Positions 16,610 through 25,444 of a DNA stretch of 64,000 nucleotides are shown one piece after another; within the stretch, counting starts at the first letter, position 1, and each line of letters begins with the position of its first letter. Position numbers and translations under genes: made by a program. This DNA comes from Paenibacillus sp. FSL R7-0204 (GTDB taxonomy: Bacteria > Bacillota > Bacilli > Paenibacillales > Paenibacillaceae). Under the pieces are notes generated by a model. That model did not search any database and was not told the origin of the DNA. It worked only from the letters and a program-made list of their open reading frames with translations. The stretch covers positions 4,836,001 through 4,900,000 of the forward strand of contig NZ_JBBOCA010000001.1 of the NCBI RefSeq assembly GCF_038002225.1. Direction: 5' to 3'.

Positions 16610-17581
16610 TTAGAATAATCTGCTTTCTCCCATTCTCTTGGCAATATGATTGGCGGAGAAAAGGAAGATAAAGCTGACTACGGTTTTGAATATGCCTGCC
16701 GCGGTCCCTAAGGAAAAGCTGCCCATTCCCAAACCATACTTCAGAACGAAAATATCCAGGTTCTCCGAGTATTCCAAATTCATCCCGTTCCCCAGCAAAT
16801 ATTGCGGCTCAAATCCAGATTCAAGAATATTACCCAAGTTCATAATCAGCAGGATAATGATCACCGGCTTGAGTCCGGGAAGCGTAATATTGAGCATCCG
16901 CTGAAAGCGGCCCGCCCCGTCGATTTCAGCCGCCTCATATTGGGAAGGATCGATTGATGTAATTGCTGCCAAATAGATAATGGTGTTCCAGCCTACGTCT
17001 TTCCATACCTGGGTTCCCGCGAGAATTCCCCAGAAATAATTTCCTTTTCCCATCCACAGCACCGGTTTGTCCAGGAGATGCAGCTTCGTCAGCAGCAGAT
17101 TGATAATCCCGTCCGGGGATAACACGGTCAGCACTATGCTTGACGCGACAACCCAGGAGATAAAGTGCGGCAAATAACTGATGGTCTGAACCACACGTTT
17201 AAACACAATATTTTTAAGCTCATTCAGTAAAAGAGCCAGCGTAATTGCGGTTACGAAGCCCAGGATTAGCTGAAGGGTACTCATTACCAGGGTGTTGCGC
17301 AGTACCCGGTAGAAGGTGCTGTCTTCAAACAGAATCCTAAAATGCTTCAAACCCGCCCATTCCTGCTCGGAAAAGCTTCTGGCCGGCTTATAGTTCTGAA
17401 AGGCCATGGTCCAACCCCAAATGGGCAGGTATTTAAACACAAACGCCCAGATTACGAATGGAATACACATGAAAGCCAGCGTTCTCTGCTGGATAAGGCG
17501 GTTGAAGAATAAATTGGTTTTATTTATGCCACCTCTATTATTCTTAAGGCTTGGGGGTACAGAATTCACTGGTTTCTCCAC
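16610..17581 (-). CDS. LplB/YteP-type ABC sugar transporter permease
   Basis: A 323-residue CUT1 permease with a cytoplasmic N-terminal tail, then helices beginning near LAFMCIPFVIWAFVFKYLPI (the LplB-type opening) and the EAA loop YEAAEIDGAGRFQRM. The start is a GTG at 17579-17581 behind GGGAG. It lies 43 bases downstream of the binding-protein gene and 15 bases upstream of its partner permease, so the three are one transcript. With the LplC-type partner it forms the transmembrane channel of an oligosaccharide importer. Confidence 0.92.
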   Translation of the reverse strand: MEKPVNSVPPSLKNNRGGINKTNLFFNRLIQQRTLAFMCIPFVIWAFVFKYLPIWGWTMAFQNYKPARSFSEQEWAGLKHFRILFEDSTFYRVLRNTLVMSTLQLILGFVTAITLALLLNELKNIVFKRVVQTISYLPHFISWVVASSIVLTVLSPDGIINLLLTKLHLLDKPVLWMGKGNYFWGILAGTQVWKDVGWNTIIYLAAITSIDPSQYEAAEIDGAGRFQRMLNITLPGLKPVIIILLIMNLGNILESGFEPQYLLGNGMNLEYSENLDIFVLKYGLGMGSFSLGTAAGIFKTVVSFIFLFSANHIAKRMGESRLF

Positions 17582-17624
17582 TTGATTTTACTCCCTTCCG
17601 GCTCCTTGCTGATTAATCTCTATA

Positions 17625-19307
17625 TCACCATTTGCCTGCGACGCGGTCCTGTACCTTTTGTGTAATGAAATCCTCATAGGTCTTCTTATCCAGCTTGTTG
17701 AGCTGATTCATGTAGTCGTCCCAGTTCTTGCCGAAATTGGCCGGTGTGTCCAGAATCATCGAAGGCAGGTGGTTCCGCTGCAGATCATCTGCTTTGGTGA
17801 TGAACATCTGCTGGGGCGATCCCTGTTCAAGGGCAATGGACCACGCAGGGAACCATGATCGCTCGTCCGGATTGCTGAACAGCTCACTGAAGGTCTTCAC
17901 GCCGTATGCTGCAAGGAGCTTCTTATCGCCTTCTGTGTAGCTGAAGGTTGCCACCTCCGGCTGGCTGCCGGGGCCATAAGCGTTGCCGTCCTGCAGAACG
18001 GAGGCGTTTCCATAACGGGGCCAGCTGTAATTGAAGTAGTCGAACCCGAATTTCATGCTCTTTTCAGGATCTTCATGCATTTGGCGTTGCTCATCGTTGG
18101 CATACGTGAAGCGGCCGTTCTCGTCAATTGCATAGCTCTGGTCCTTGATGCCCCACTGAACCAGAATCTGATTCTCTTCTTTCAGCAGATTATCGAAATA
18201 CTTGATAATGCGGACCGGATCTTTGGCTTTGACGGTAATGCCTACCCCGTAATTGTTGACAAATCCGGGAGGATCAATATATTGATCCTTGGTCCCTTTA
18301 TCGAACACGATCGGCAACGATACATAGCGCTTATCATCATTGCCCGCTTTCTTCAGATTGTTGGTTGCGTCCCCAACCTGCCAGGAATAGCTGAAATAAC
18401 CGAGGACGCGTCCGGAGGTCAGCTTCGCCAGATACTGGTCCTTGTTCATGGTGAAGGACTCCGGATCAACCAGCCCTTCGGCATTGGCCTCATTCAGCTT
18501 CCCGATCCACCGCTTCTGATAGTCAGAGCCCGCGACCAGCTTGGCCTCATGGGTCTGCATATCTATGATGGAGCTGCCGTCGTTAGGAGAGCCTGCCAAG
18601 TGCATGGCCGGATTCTGGAGGGTATAGAAGCTGCCCTGCTCACCGGCAAGGGTAGCGAAACCGATGGTATCCTTGCCCTCTATCTGCGGGTGCTTTTCCT
18701 TGTACTGCTTGATCAGGTCGAAATATTCATCCAGAGTGGTGATTTTAGGGTAATTGAATTCCTTCAATACGGAACGCTGGAGGTAGAACCCCGTCTGGAA
18801 GTTAGGCTCGGACAGGTAACCGATATTGGCTCCGTAAGGGAAGAAGTAGATTTTACCGTCCTTCTGTCTGAATTTATCAAAATAAGGGCCATAAACACGC
18901 TTGATGTTGGGTCCATACTTCTCAATCAGATCATCCAGCGGAATGAAAGCCCCTGCTTCCATCAGCTTGGCCATTTGGCCGCTGGAATCAATAATGTCAG
19001 GGTAATCTCCACTGGCAATCATCACTCCTGCCTTTGTATCGCCATCGCCTACCAGATATTCAATGTTCCAGTCCACGCCGGTTTGTGTCTGCAGTTCTTT
19101 CCCGATCGTGGTTTCACTGCCCAGAACCTGCTTCTTCGGCCCGCCGAAGCTGAAATACTTGTACGTAACCGCTGCGTTATCTTCTTTTCCTTGATCCGTG
19201 GTACTGTTCGCCGCACTGTCAGACGAGTTCTTGCCGTTGCCGCAACCTGTCAAAGTCGCCGCCAAGACAAGTGCCAAACTAGCGGTCATAATTCTGCTTT
19301 TTAACAT
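17625..19307 (-). CDS. LplA/YtcQ-type extracellular solute-binding lipoprotein
   Basis: 561 residues from the ATG at 19305-19307. The signal ends in lipobox LTGC (Cys22), followed by a Ser/Asp-rich spacer and a long family-1 solute-binding domain of the LplA class (typical size about 550). An upstream in-frame start at 19358 is less likely: the ATG used here is preceded by AGGGGGA, and the extension would run through the cre-like palindrome and bury the lipobox. It should capture an oligosaccharide at the membrane and deliver it to the two permeases downstream. The kinase/regulator pair immediately upstream on the same strand probably controls it. Confidence 0.92.
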   Translation of the reverse strand: MLKSRIMTASLALVLAATLTGCGNGKNSSDSAANSTTDQGKEDNAAVTYKYFSFGGPKKQVLGSETTIGKELQTQTGVDWNIEYLVGDGDTKAGVMIASGDYPDIIDSSGQMAKLMEAGAFIPLDDLIEKYGPNIKRVYGPYFDKFRQKDGKIYFFPYGANIGYLSEPNFQTGFYLQRSVLKEFNYPKITTLDEYFDLIKQYKEKHPQIEGKDTIGFATLAGEQGSFYTLQNPAMHLAGSPNDGSSIIDMQTHEAKLVAGSDYQKRWIGKLNEANAEGLVDPESFTMNKDQYLAKLTSGRVLGYFSYSWQVGDATNNLKKAGNDDKRYVSLPIVFDKGTKDQYIDPPGFVNNYGVGITVKAKDPVRIIKYFDNLLKEENQILVQWGIKDQSYAIDENGRFTYANDEQRQMHEDPEKSMKFGFDYFNYSWPRYGNASVLQDGNAYGPGSQPEVATFSYTEGDKKLLAAYGVKTFSELFSNPDERSWFPAWSIALEQGSPQQMFITKADDLQRNHLPSMILDTPANFGKNWDDYMNQLNKLDKKTYEDFITQKVQDRVAGKW

Positions 19308-19349
19308 TTCGACTAAATCCCCCTTACGATTCTTAAATTCCTTCAACGC

Positions 19350-19363
19350 TGTAAGCACTTACA
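19350..19363 (-). promoter_or_regulatory. cre-like palindrome before the binding-protein gene
   Basis: TGTAAGCACTTACA on the plus strand: six-base arms TGTAAG/CTTACA around CA. It departs from the cre consensus at the central CG. It lies 43 bases upstream of the binding-protein ATG and suggests a separate, CcpA-controlled promoter between kinase and importer genes. Confidence 0.5.
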
Positions 19364-19407
19364 ATATATCAAGTAACCGCTTTCCTGATTACCCGCCAAA
19401 CCATACC

Positions 19408-21162
19408 TCATCCTTTGAAAAGCATACCCAATTCCGCCTCGGACGGGCCCCTATCCTGCAAGGGAAGAATAATAACAATTGATGTCCCCCCGCCGCTGCA
19501 GGAATTCATTGTGAACGAAAAGCCCTCGGGGTAACACAGCTTCAGGCGGCAATACGCATTCTTCATCCCTACGTGCTCACCGATATCATCGTTATCCTCC
19601 AGATACCGGAGCAGTTCCTCCAGCTTGTCCGGGGCCATGCCGGTCCCGTTATCCTCGAAGCTCAAGCTCAGCCGGTCCGCCTGCACGGTGACCGAGATTA
19701 CGATATTCCCCTTATCCGGGCTTGATTCAATGCCATGAATACTGGCGTTCTCCACGAACGGAAGCAGAATCATCTTGGGAATCCGCTGCCTAAGCGCCGC
19801 CGGATCAGCAACAATGCTATATTCCAGCTTGTCGCCGAAGCGGTATTGCTGGATGGTAAGGAAGCTCTCAATCACTTCCAGCTCCTCGCGGACAGTAACA
19901 TCGTTATGACTCCAGGAGAGCGATTTGCGAAACATTTTGGCCATATGCTGAATGATCTTCGCGGTCTCCTTCTCCCCCTTGATGATACTGCGCATACGGA
20001 CCGATTCCAGCGAATTGAACAGAAAATGGGGATTGATCTGGCTGTGAAGGGCATGAAGCTGTGCCTGCTGCTGCTTCAGCTCCAGATTCTTCTTCTGAAT
20101 ATCCGCGACATAGACTTCATTAATCAGACTGTGGATCGTTTCGGTCATCCGGTTGAATTCGGCTGTCAGCTGCCCGATCTCATCCCTGGCATCTTCAGGG
20201 GGAATCGTCTCGAAGTTCTGGGCCTTCACCTTCTTCATGTGCCTCAGAATCCGCACCAGCCGCACATGAATGGACCTTGACATGACAGCTATGATAATTG
20301 TAGGCAGTACAAAGTTGATGCAAGCCAGCCAAATGACAAAGGACCGCGACTTGCGTACCTCCTTCAGCACACTCCCCTCGTCCATAACACCCTTCAGGGC
20401 CCAGCCCTCCAGATAATTAATCCCGCTGTACGCTTCAGCAAAGATCCGGGAGCTGCCAGGAAAGCTGATCTCATGAAAATAAATATCCTTCGTAAGGTTC
20501 ACATTCTCCCCCCCGAACTGCACTCTGCCCTGAGGGTCCACCAGATAGACCTTGCCGTCAAATCCGCTTCCATGAAAAATTTCGTGAATCTGCTCCATAT
20601 TCAGGTCAATCTTGACGAGCTGCTCGAAGCCGCCGGTATTGTAATTATTCAATCTCTGAATCAGGCTAAACTTCCGGTCTGTATAGACAAAGGTTGGATA
20701 GGAAGCAGAGGAGGCCAGGGACCGGGTATACCAGCCGGACTTTCGGATCTCGCCGGTTAACCGCTCCATATAGCCGGAGACTAAGATGGTGGGATTATCC
20801 GTATACACCTGATACCAGCGGACCCCCTGCATATTCTGATCGGCCAGCGCGCCCCTCAGGTAAGAATTGAAGGTCTCCACGTATTCCTTTTGGCTGGCAA
20901 ATTTGCGGGTAATGGTTTTGTTGAAGATGGCGTCGGTATACAGCGAATACGAAAGGCCAACCCCCTGATCAATCGTCACCCGCAGGTCGTTTTTCAGATT
21001 ACTCAGCGCCATATCCGCGTCACGGATTTTTTGATTTCGTATATTAGAAGTGGTCACATTATAGAACACGACATTCGTCAGCACGATAGGAATAAAGACC
21101 GACAGCACGTACATCAGCAGCAGCTTGTCGCGCAGCTTCAGGTAATTCAGGAGGTTCTTCAT
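19408..21162 (-). CDS. YesM-type sensor histidine kinase
   Basis: 584 residues: first helix at about 14-34, an extracellular Cache-like sensor, a second helix at about 274-294, HAMP, a short coiled stretch, His_kinase motif QINPHFLFNSLES with His379, and a C-terminal ATPase domain (N-box around ENASIHGIESS; G-box EDNGTGM). Its start lies nine bases after the stop of the regulator gene at 21172 behind a GGGGGG site, so regulator and kinase are cotranscribed in that order. It likely senses the sugar carried by the importer just downstream (17625-15677). Confidence 0.93.
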   Translation of the reverse strand: MKNLLNYLKLRDKLLLMYVLSVFIPIVLTNVVFYNVTTSNIRNQKIRDADMALSNLKNDLRVTIDQGVGLSYSLYTDAIFNKTITRKFASQKEYVETFNSYLRGALADQNMQGVRWYQVYTDNPTILVSGYMERLTGEIRKSGWYTRSLASSASYPTFVYTDRKFSLIQRLNNYNTGGFEQLVKIDLNMEQIHEIFHGSGFDGKVYLVDPQGRVQFGGENVNLTKDIYFHEISFPGSSRIFAEAYSGINYLEGWALKGVMDEGSVLKEVRKSRSFVIWLACINFVLPTIIIAVMSRSIHVRLVRILRHMKKVKAQNFETIPPEDARDEIGQLTAEFNRMTETIHSLINEVYVADIQKKNLELKQQQAQLHALHSQINPHFLFNSLESVRMRSIIKGEKETAKIIQHMAKMFRKSLSWSHNDVTVREELEVIESFLTIQQYRFGDKLEYSIVADPAALRQRIPKMILLPFVENASIHGIESSPDKGNIVISVTVQADRLSLSFEDNGTGMAPDKLEELLRYLEDNDDIGEHVGMKNAYCRLKLCYPEGFSFTMNSCSGGGTSIVIILPLQDRGPSEAELGMLFKG

Positions 21163-21171
21163 AGGCCCCCC

Positions 21172-22722
21172 TTATTCTTTGCCGATCAGCATATTCCGGT
21201 ATTCAGACGGCGTCAGCTGTTCCAGCTTTTCAAATTGGGTTACGAAATAATCGGCATTCTGAAAACCGACCCTGCCTGCAATCTCATACATTCTCAAATC
21301 GCTCTGCCGCAGCAGCTTCTTGGCTTCATGCACTCTAAGCTCCAGGAGATATTCATTGAAATAGACGCCGTAGGTCTTGCGGAATAGACGCCCCAAATAA
21401 ACTGCATTCATATAAAACATGGCCGCTATACTCTTAAGGCTGATATTCTCGTGGTAATGAGTGTCTATGTATTGCTTGATCGGCTTGATCCCCCCCAGGC
21501 TATTCTCTCTGCGGAGCCGCACCATATATTCCGCCGCTTCTTGTATGGCCTGCAGGAAATGCTCCTGCAGCATCGGCAGACTCCACTGCCCATGACCCTG
21601 TTCTGCCAGTCCCTTAAGCCGGAGGATTTCCGCCTCGTTGCCGTCCATCGCTGTAATCACGCCAAGAATGCCCGTCATACACCGGGCGAGCGAGCCGGTC
21701 ACGGCTTGCGGGGTGAAGCGCTGTTCCTGGAATAAGGTGAACATGTTGTTCACCGTCTGCTGATAGTCTGTCATGTTGCCCTCCTCCAGCTCCAGGATCA
21801 GCTTGCTTGCCAGTACCGGACTCATATCAAACACGTACAGTGCTTTCTCCCTAATCTGTGCATATGTAATGACTCCAGTATTCTCGGCATATTTGTGCCT
21901 TGCTGCTTCGTTAGCCTCCGAATAAGAGCGGTGGACATGGGCCAGCATGTCCACCGGATCACCCGCATACAGGCTCAGCTCTGTATGTAGCCGTTCTATT
22001 AGAGCTGTGCGCAGCCGCTTCAGATGAAGCGCAAGTCCGCCGCTTTCGATCCGGTCCAGGCAGAGCAGCATTCCGAACACCCCCGGCTGCTGCTCAAGGA
22101 CGGGAATGCCGGCTCCTCCCGCTTCAATAGAATGAAGCACCTCCTGGAATTGCTTCAGGGTGACCGGCCTCTCCTGCGGGTCCATATGAAGCTCGGTCAC
22201 CGTGTAGAGAAATCCGTGTTTACCCTCCAGCCCCAAGGCTGCTGCATAAGGTTCGGCCTCCTCCGGCTGGAGGCTCTCTTGCACCAGTGCTTCCATAATT
22301 GCACTTGTCGTTAGATCATCATTGGTCAGCGCGGCAATCCGCTTCCGGCCCATGGCATACGACAGCTTCCGGAGCGCAGCGGTCATCTCCTCTTCATCGA
22401 TGGGCTTCAAGATGTAATCATGAACCCCGTAGCGCAAGGCCTGCTGCGCATACTTGAAATCGTTGAAACCGCTGATTATGATGAATATCAGAGGCAGTCC
22501 AGCCTGTGTATACACACTGCGGATCAGATCCAGCCCATCCAGAGTGGGCATACGGATATCCGTAATCACGAGGTCAGGCTCCAGTTGTTCAATCATCTCC
22601 AGCGCTTCAGCGCCATTATTGGCCTCTCCCACAACGCTGAATTTCAACGCTTCCCAAGGAATGATTTCCAGGAGCCCTTTGCGAACATACACCTCATCGT
22701 CTACCAGCAACACTTTGAACAT
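21172..22722 (-). CDS. YesN-type response regulator with AraC DNA-binding domain
   Basis: 516 residues: receiver domain with DLVITDIRMP (Asp55) and a conserved Lys in YILKPID, a middle region of about 280 residues, then two AraC helix-turn-helix units in the last 100 residues (signature GRVGFQNADYFVTQFEKLEQ). Start ATG follows AGGAGGGG. It is the first gene of the set regulator, kinase, binding protein, permease, permease and should activate that importer, and perhaps xynC just upstream, which is separated by a terminator hairpin. Confidence 0.93.
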   Translation of the reverse strand: MFKVLLVDDEVYVRKGLLEIIPWEALKFSVVGEANNGAEALEMIEQLEPDLVITDIRMPTLDGLDLIRSVYTQAGLPLIFIIISGFNDFKYAQQALRYGVHDYILKPIDEEEMTAALRKLSYAMGRKRIAALTNDDLTTSAIMEALVQESLQPEEAEPYAAALGLEGKHGFLYTVTELHMDPQERPVTLKQFQEVLHSIEAGGAGIPVLEQQPGVFGMLLCLDRIESGGLALHLKRLRTALIERLHTELSLYAGDPVDMLAHVHRSYSEANEAARHKYAENTGVITYAQIREKALYVFDMSPVLASKLILELEEGNMTDYQQTVNNMFTLFQEQRFTPQAVTGSLARCMTGILGVITAMDGNEAEILRLKGLAEQGHGQWSLPMLQEHFLQAIQEAAEYMVRLRRENSLGGIKPIKQYIDTHYHENISLKSIAAMFYMNAVYLGRLFRKTYGVYFNEYLLELRVHEAKKLLRQSDLRMYEIAGRVGFQNADYFVTQFEKLEQLTPSEYRNMLIGKE

Positions 22723-22743
22723 GATACCCCTCCTTATTTTCCA

Positions 22744-22795
22744 AAAAAATCCCGGCCCGTAAACGCACTGTACAAGCTGCTGTTTACAGGCCAGG
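22744..22795 (-). terminator. Rho-independent terminator of xynC
   Basis: On the minus strand CCTGGCCTGTAAAC pairs with GTTTACGGGCCGGG around a 17-base loop, followed by ATTTTTTT. It lies about 35 bases after the xynC stop and 20 bases before the regulator start, so the two genes are probably separate transcripts. Confidence 0.75.
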
Positions 22796-22830
22796 ATAGG
22801 GTTGCCTATTGAAACTGGAGTGAATGGTTT

Positions 22831-24183
22831 CTATTCTGTAACGATTAAGGTAGTGTCGGCTTCGACTTCGGTGTCGGCCTCATAAGTAGTATCCGTTACT
22901 GAGCTTTTGCTGCTTCCGAGTGTGGCTACGAAGGTAGTTACACTAAGCGCAGGCAGTTGGGCGGTGAAAGCGCCGTTCGACACATTAATGTTAGCGCCGG
23001 CAGCCACCTTCCGGTTGGCGTCGGTAATCCACGAAGCAAAGCTGGAGGCTGTGCCGTTCTGCAGGACGAACCGCTGGCTGACCGCCGAAGTGCTTTTATT
23101 AATAGCGACAATAACTGCCTTGTTACTGCCCTTGTAAGCCGAGACATAGACATTGGTATTCGGGTTCTTCGTGGCGTCCACTCTTACATAACCCGGGCGG
23201 ACGAACTTGGAGAACTGGGCCATGCTGTCCCCGCGCTTGCTGATACTGCCGTCTTCATTCATCGGGCTGTATTGACGGCGGATATACCACCATACATAAG
23301 CCTGGAAATCCCCTTCCACCAGCGCATTGTGCATATGGTACGCTACTTCCAGCGCTTCCGGCCACAGGTTGGCCGAGTTGTTATTGCTGTTCGGGTAATA
23401 GACCTCGGTCATCCACAGCTCTTTGCCTGCGCCTTTCTGCTTGAAAAGCGGATAGGCAAAGTTGTTCACCTGTGTTCCATACAAATGCGCCCCCAGAATG
23501 TCCATATTGGCCAGTGCCTGGGAATCATTCAAAATCGGGTCGGACATATTCTTCAGATATTGAAAGGACTCGGGAGCAATGACCCTGCAGTTAATCGCAC
23601 CGGCATAATTCTTCATAAAGTTCAGCATTTCGGCAGGCGTCCACCAGGTCCAGGTCTCAGCATAGTCCGGTTCATTCTGCACTGAGATTGCATACAGGTT
23701 AACCCCGTTATTCTTCATGTACGTCACGAAATCATTCAGATGCTGGGCGTATGCACCATACTTGTCATATCTGAGCCGCTTGGCTGAGGTATTCCCATTG
23801 TGGTTGAAGGTCTCCGTCATACTTGCAGGAGGATTCCAGGGTGAAGCGAAGACGATGGCTCCCTTGGCAACGGCCGCCTTGGCCGTGTCCAGCTCCTTAG
23901 ACCAGTTGTTCTTGTTATCGTCCACAGAGATTCTCAGAATGGATAATCCCAGCTGGTTTGCCCCGTTGCCGAAGGCGGTCTCCCGCTGTGCCGCTGTCAG
24001 ATCGCCGATCCAGACCGGATGGTTGATGCCCCCGAATCCGCGGATCACCTGCTTCTGGGCGGACAGATTGACCGTCACATCGCTGGCTGCTGAAACTTTG
24101 GGTGGCGGTGGCACCACCAGCATAGACAACATAGTTACCGTTGCCAGCAAGGTACATAGTGATTTTTTAAACGTTGATCTCAT
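22831..24183 (-). CDS. xynC: Secreted glucuronoxylanase XynC (GH30 subfamily 8)
   Basis: 450 residues. Signal peptide to about residue 33 (core TLLATVTMLSMLVV, cut after VSA), then a GH30_8 barrel very close to Bacillus subtilis XynC: QKQVIRGFGGINHPVW, FASPWNPPASM, acid/base Glu171 in VQNEPDY, nucleophile Glu260 in WMTEVYYP, and YIRRQYSPMNEDG, which carries the arginine that reads the glucuronic-acid side group. It therefore cuts the xylan backbone next to 4-O-methyl-glucuronic acid branches. Unlike the Bacillus enzyme it ends in an extra Ser/Thr/Asp/Glu-rich tail (about 425-450). No anchor, so it is released. Ribosome site AAGGAGA. Divergent from an AraC regulator, with a cre-like site between them. 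Confidence 0.95.
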   Translation of the reverse strand: MRSTFKKSLCTLLATVTMLSMLVVPPPPKVSAASDVTVNLSAQKQVIRGFGGINHPVWIGDLTAAQRETAFGNGANQLGLSILRISVDDNKNNWSKELDTAKAAVAKGAIVFASPWNPPASMTETFNHNGNTSAKRLRYDKYGAYAQHLNDFVTYMKNNGVNLYAISVQNEPDYAETWTWWTPAEMLNFMKNYAGAINCRVIAPESFQYLKNMSDPILNDSQALANMDILGAHLYGTQVNNFAYPLFKQKGAGKELWMTEVYYPNSNNNSANLWPEALEVAYHMHNALVEGDFQAYVWWYIRRQYSPMNEDGSISKRGDSMAQFSKFVRPGYVRVDATKNPNTNVYVSAYKGSNKAVIVAINKSTSAVSQRFVLQNGTASSFASWITDANRKVAAGANINVSNGAFTAQLPALSVTTFVATLGSSKSSVTDTTYEADTEVEADTTLIVTE

Positions 24184-24309
24184 TGCTTCATCTCCTTATT
24201 ATATGATTTCTGCACAACATTCCTGCCGAATCCTGCCTCTGGTCGCACCCCCTGTCTACTGAAGCGGCAGCTGTACCCTGTACAGGCTTGTCCTTTTTCC
24301 TTGCAACAC

Positions 24310-24325
24310 TTGCAAGCGCTTCCTA
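24310..24325 (+). promoter_or_regulatory. Candidate cre site between xynC and its AraC regulator
   Basis: TTGCAAGCGCTTCCTA matches WTGNNARCGNWWWCAW at 14 of 16 positions and has a near-palindromic core. It lies about 130 bases from the xynC ATG and 110 bases from the AraC start, so it could damp either promoter. Confidence 0.45.
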
Positions 24326-24431
24326 TTCCTGTATTATATTAAATAGTTGCTATATCGTCGTTGCATATCAGCGATACTATATTGCGCGGATACCAATAAT
24401 CCTTATATATCCAATTAGAGGAATGGATGCC

Positions 24432-25289
24432 ATGGAGCAGCTTGCCCAGTATGTGTTCTCCCCGATCCCCGAAGAAATAATCTGCTTCCACAAATCAACC
24501 ACCACGGAGCAGCTCAGCCCGGCTCAGCCTTACCACCGGCACGATGCCTACGAAATCTACCTGTTCCTGAGAGGCAATACCTATATGTATGTGGAGCAGT
24601 CCTGCTATAAGCTCTCCCCCGGCGATCTGATTCTGATCCGTCCAGGTGAGATGCACCGCTGTGTCTGTACCGACAACCAGACCTATGAACGGATCGGGCT
24701 GAACCTGAGAAGATCCGCCCTGCGGCGGCTGTCCAGCAGCCGCACGAACCTGATGGCCTGCTTCAACGACTTCCCCTCGGGGCTGAACACGCTGATCCGG
24801 CTCTCCCGCGACCAGTGCGCCCTCTATTCCAGACTGGCGGACCAATTGATCCATAGCCTGCACTCCGAGGAGTACGGACAGGATCTGCTGGCCGATTCCT
24901 ATGCCACCCGGCTGCTTGTATTCATCAACACTCTGCAGCAGTCTTCCGCCGCCCTGCCGCATAATCTCATGCCGGAACTGGTCCGCAAGACGATGGCTTA
25001 CATCGAGGAGCATTTGCTCGAACCTATTTACTCCGCCCAGCTGGAGCAGGAATTTCATTACAGCGGCAAATATATCAGCCAGCTGTTCAAAGAGCACACG
25101 GGACTTACCGTCCGCTCCTATATTGTGGGCAAGCGTGTCTCTCTGGCCATGAGCCACCTTACCTCCGGCAAGAGCGTCGCGGCCGCCTGTGAGCTGTCCG
25201 GCTTCAGCGATTACGCCAACTTCATCCGCAGCTTCACCAAGGTAGCCGGGATGTCCCCGGGCAGATACCGGGCCAGTATGCTGTCCTGA
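24432..25289 (+). CDS. AraC-family regulator with cupin-type sensor domain (divergent from xynC)
   Basis: 285 residues from ATG 24432, ten bases after AGAGG; a longer frame from 24288 has no ribosome site. The N-terminal half is an AraC_binding cupin (YHRHDAYEIYLFLRGNTYMY, then GDLILIRPGEMH), which usually binds a small sugar. The C-terminal 100 residues hold two helix-turn-helix units ending GFSDYANFIRSFTKVAGMSP. It is clearly paralogous to the regulator at 27571. Being divergent from xynC, its probable target is xynC. The inducer is probably a xylo- or aldouronic sugar, by inference only. Confidence 0.9.
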   Translation: MEQLAQYVFSPIPEEIICFHKSTTTEQLSPAQPYHRHDAYEIYLFLRGNTYMYVEQSCYKLSPGDLILIRPGEMHRCVCTDNQTYERIGLNLRRSALRRLSSSRTNLMACFNDFPSGLNTLIRLSRDQCALYSRLADQLIHSLHSEEYGQDLLADSYATRLLVFINTLQQSSAALPHNLMPELVRKTMAYIEEHLLEPIYSAQLEQEFHYSGKYISQLFKEHTGLTVRSYIVGKRVSLAMSHLTSGKSVAAACELSGFSDYANFIRSFTKVAGMSPGRYRASMLS

Positions 25290-25378
25290 GTGCCCGGGCA
25301 TTCTTTTGAACAAGGTAACGTTAATTATAGCTGTCTTTTCACCTTACGTTCGTCGTAATGTGTGATACTGTATCGTTA

Positions 25379-25405
25379 GGGTGCTGTCGCTTTTGGGACA
25401 GCCCC
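25379..25405 (+). terminator. Likely terminator after the AraC regulator
   Basis: GGGTGCTGTC pairs with GACAGCCCC (one bulged T) around an eight-base loop, followed by ATATTTTTGG. It stands between the convergent ends of the regulator and the 658-residue protein gene. Confidence 0.55.
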
Positions 25406-25444
25406 ATATTTTTGGCAGAATATCAGCATTGAGAATTAATAGCG

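Noticed and set aside
18075..19304. Open frame of 409 codons on the plus strand
   Set aside because: It lies wholly antisense to the binding-protein gene at 17625-19307, has no ribosome site and codes no recognisable domain.
19308..19358. N-terminal extension of the binding protein to 19358
   Set aside because: It would bury the lipoprotein signal and cross the cre-like palindrome; the ATG at 19307 has its own ribosome site.
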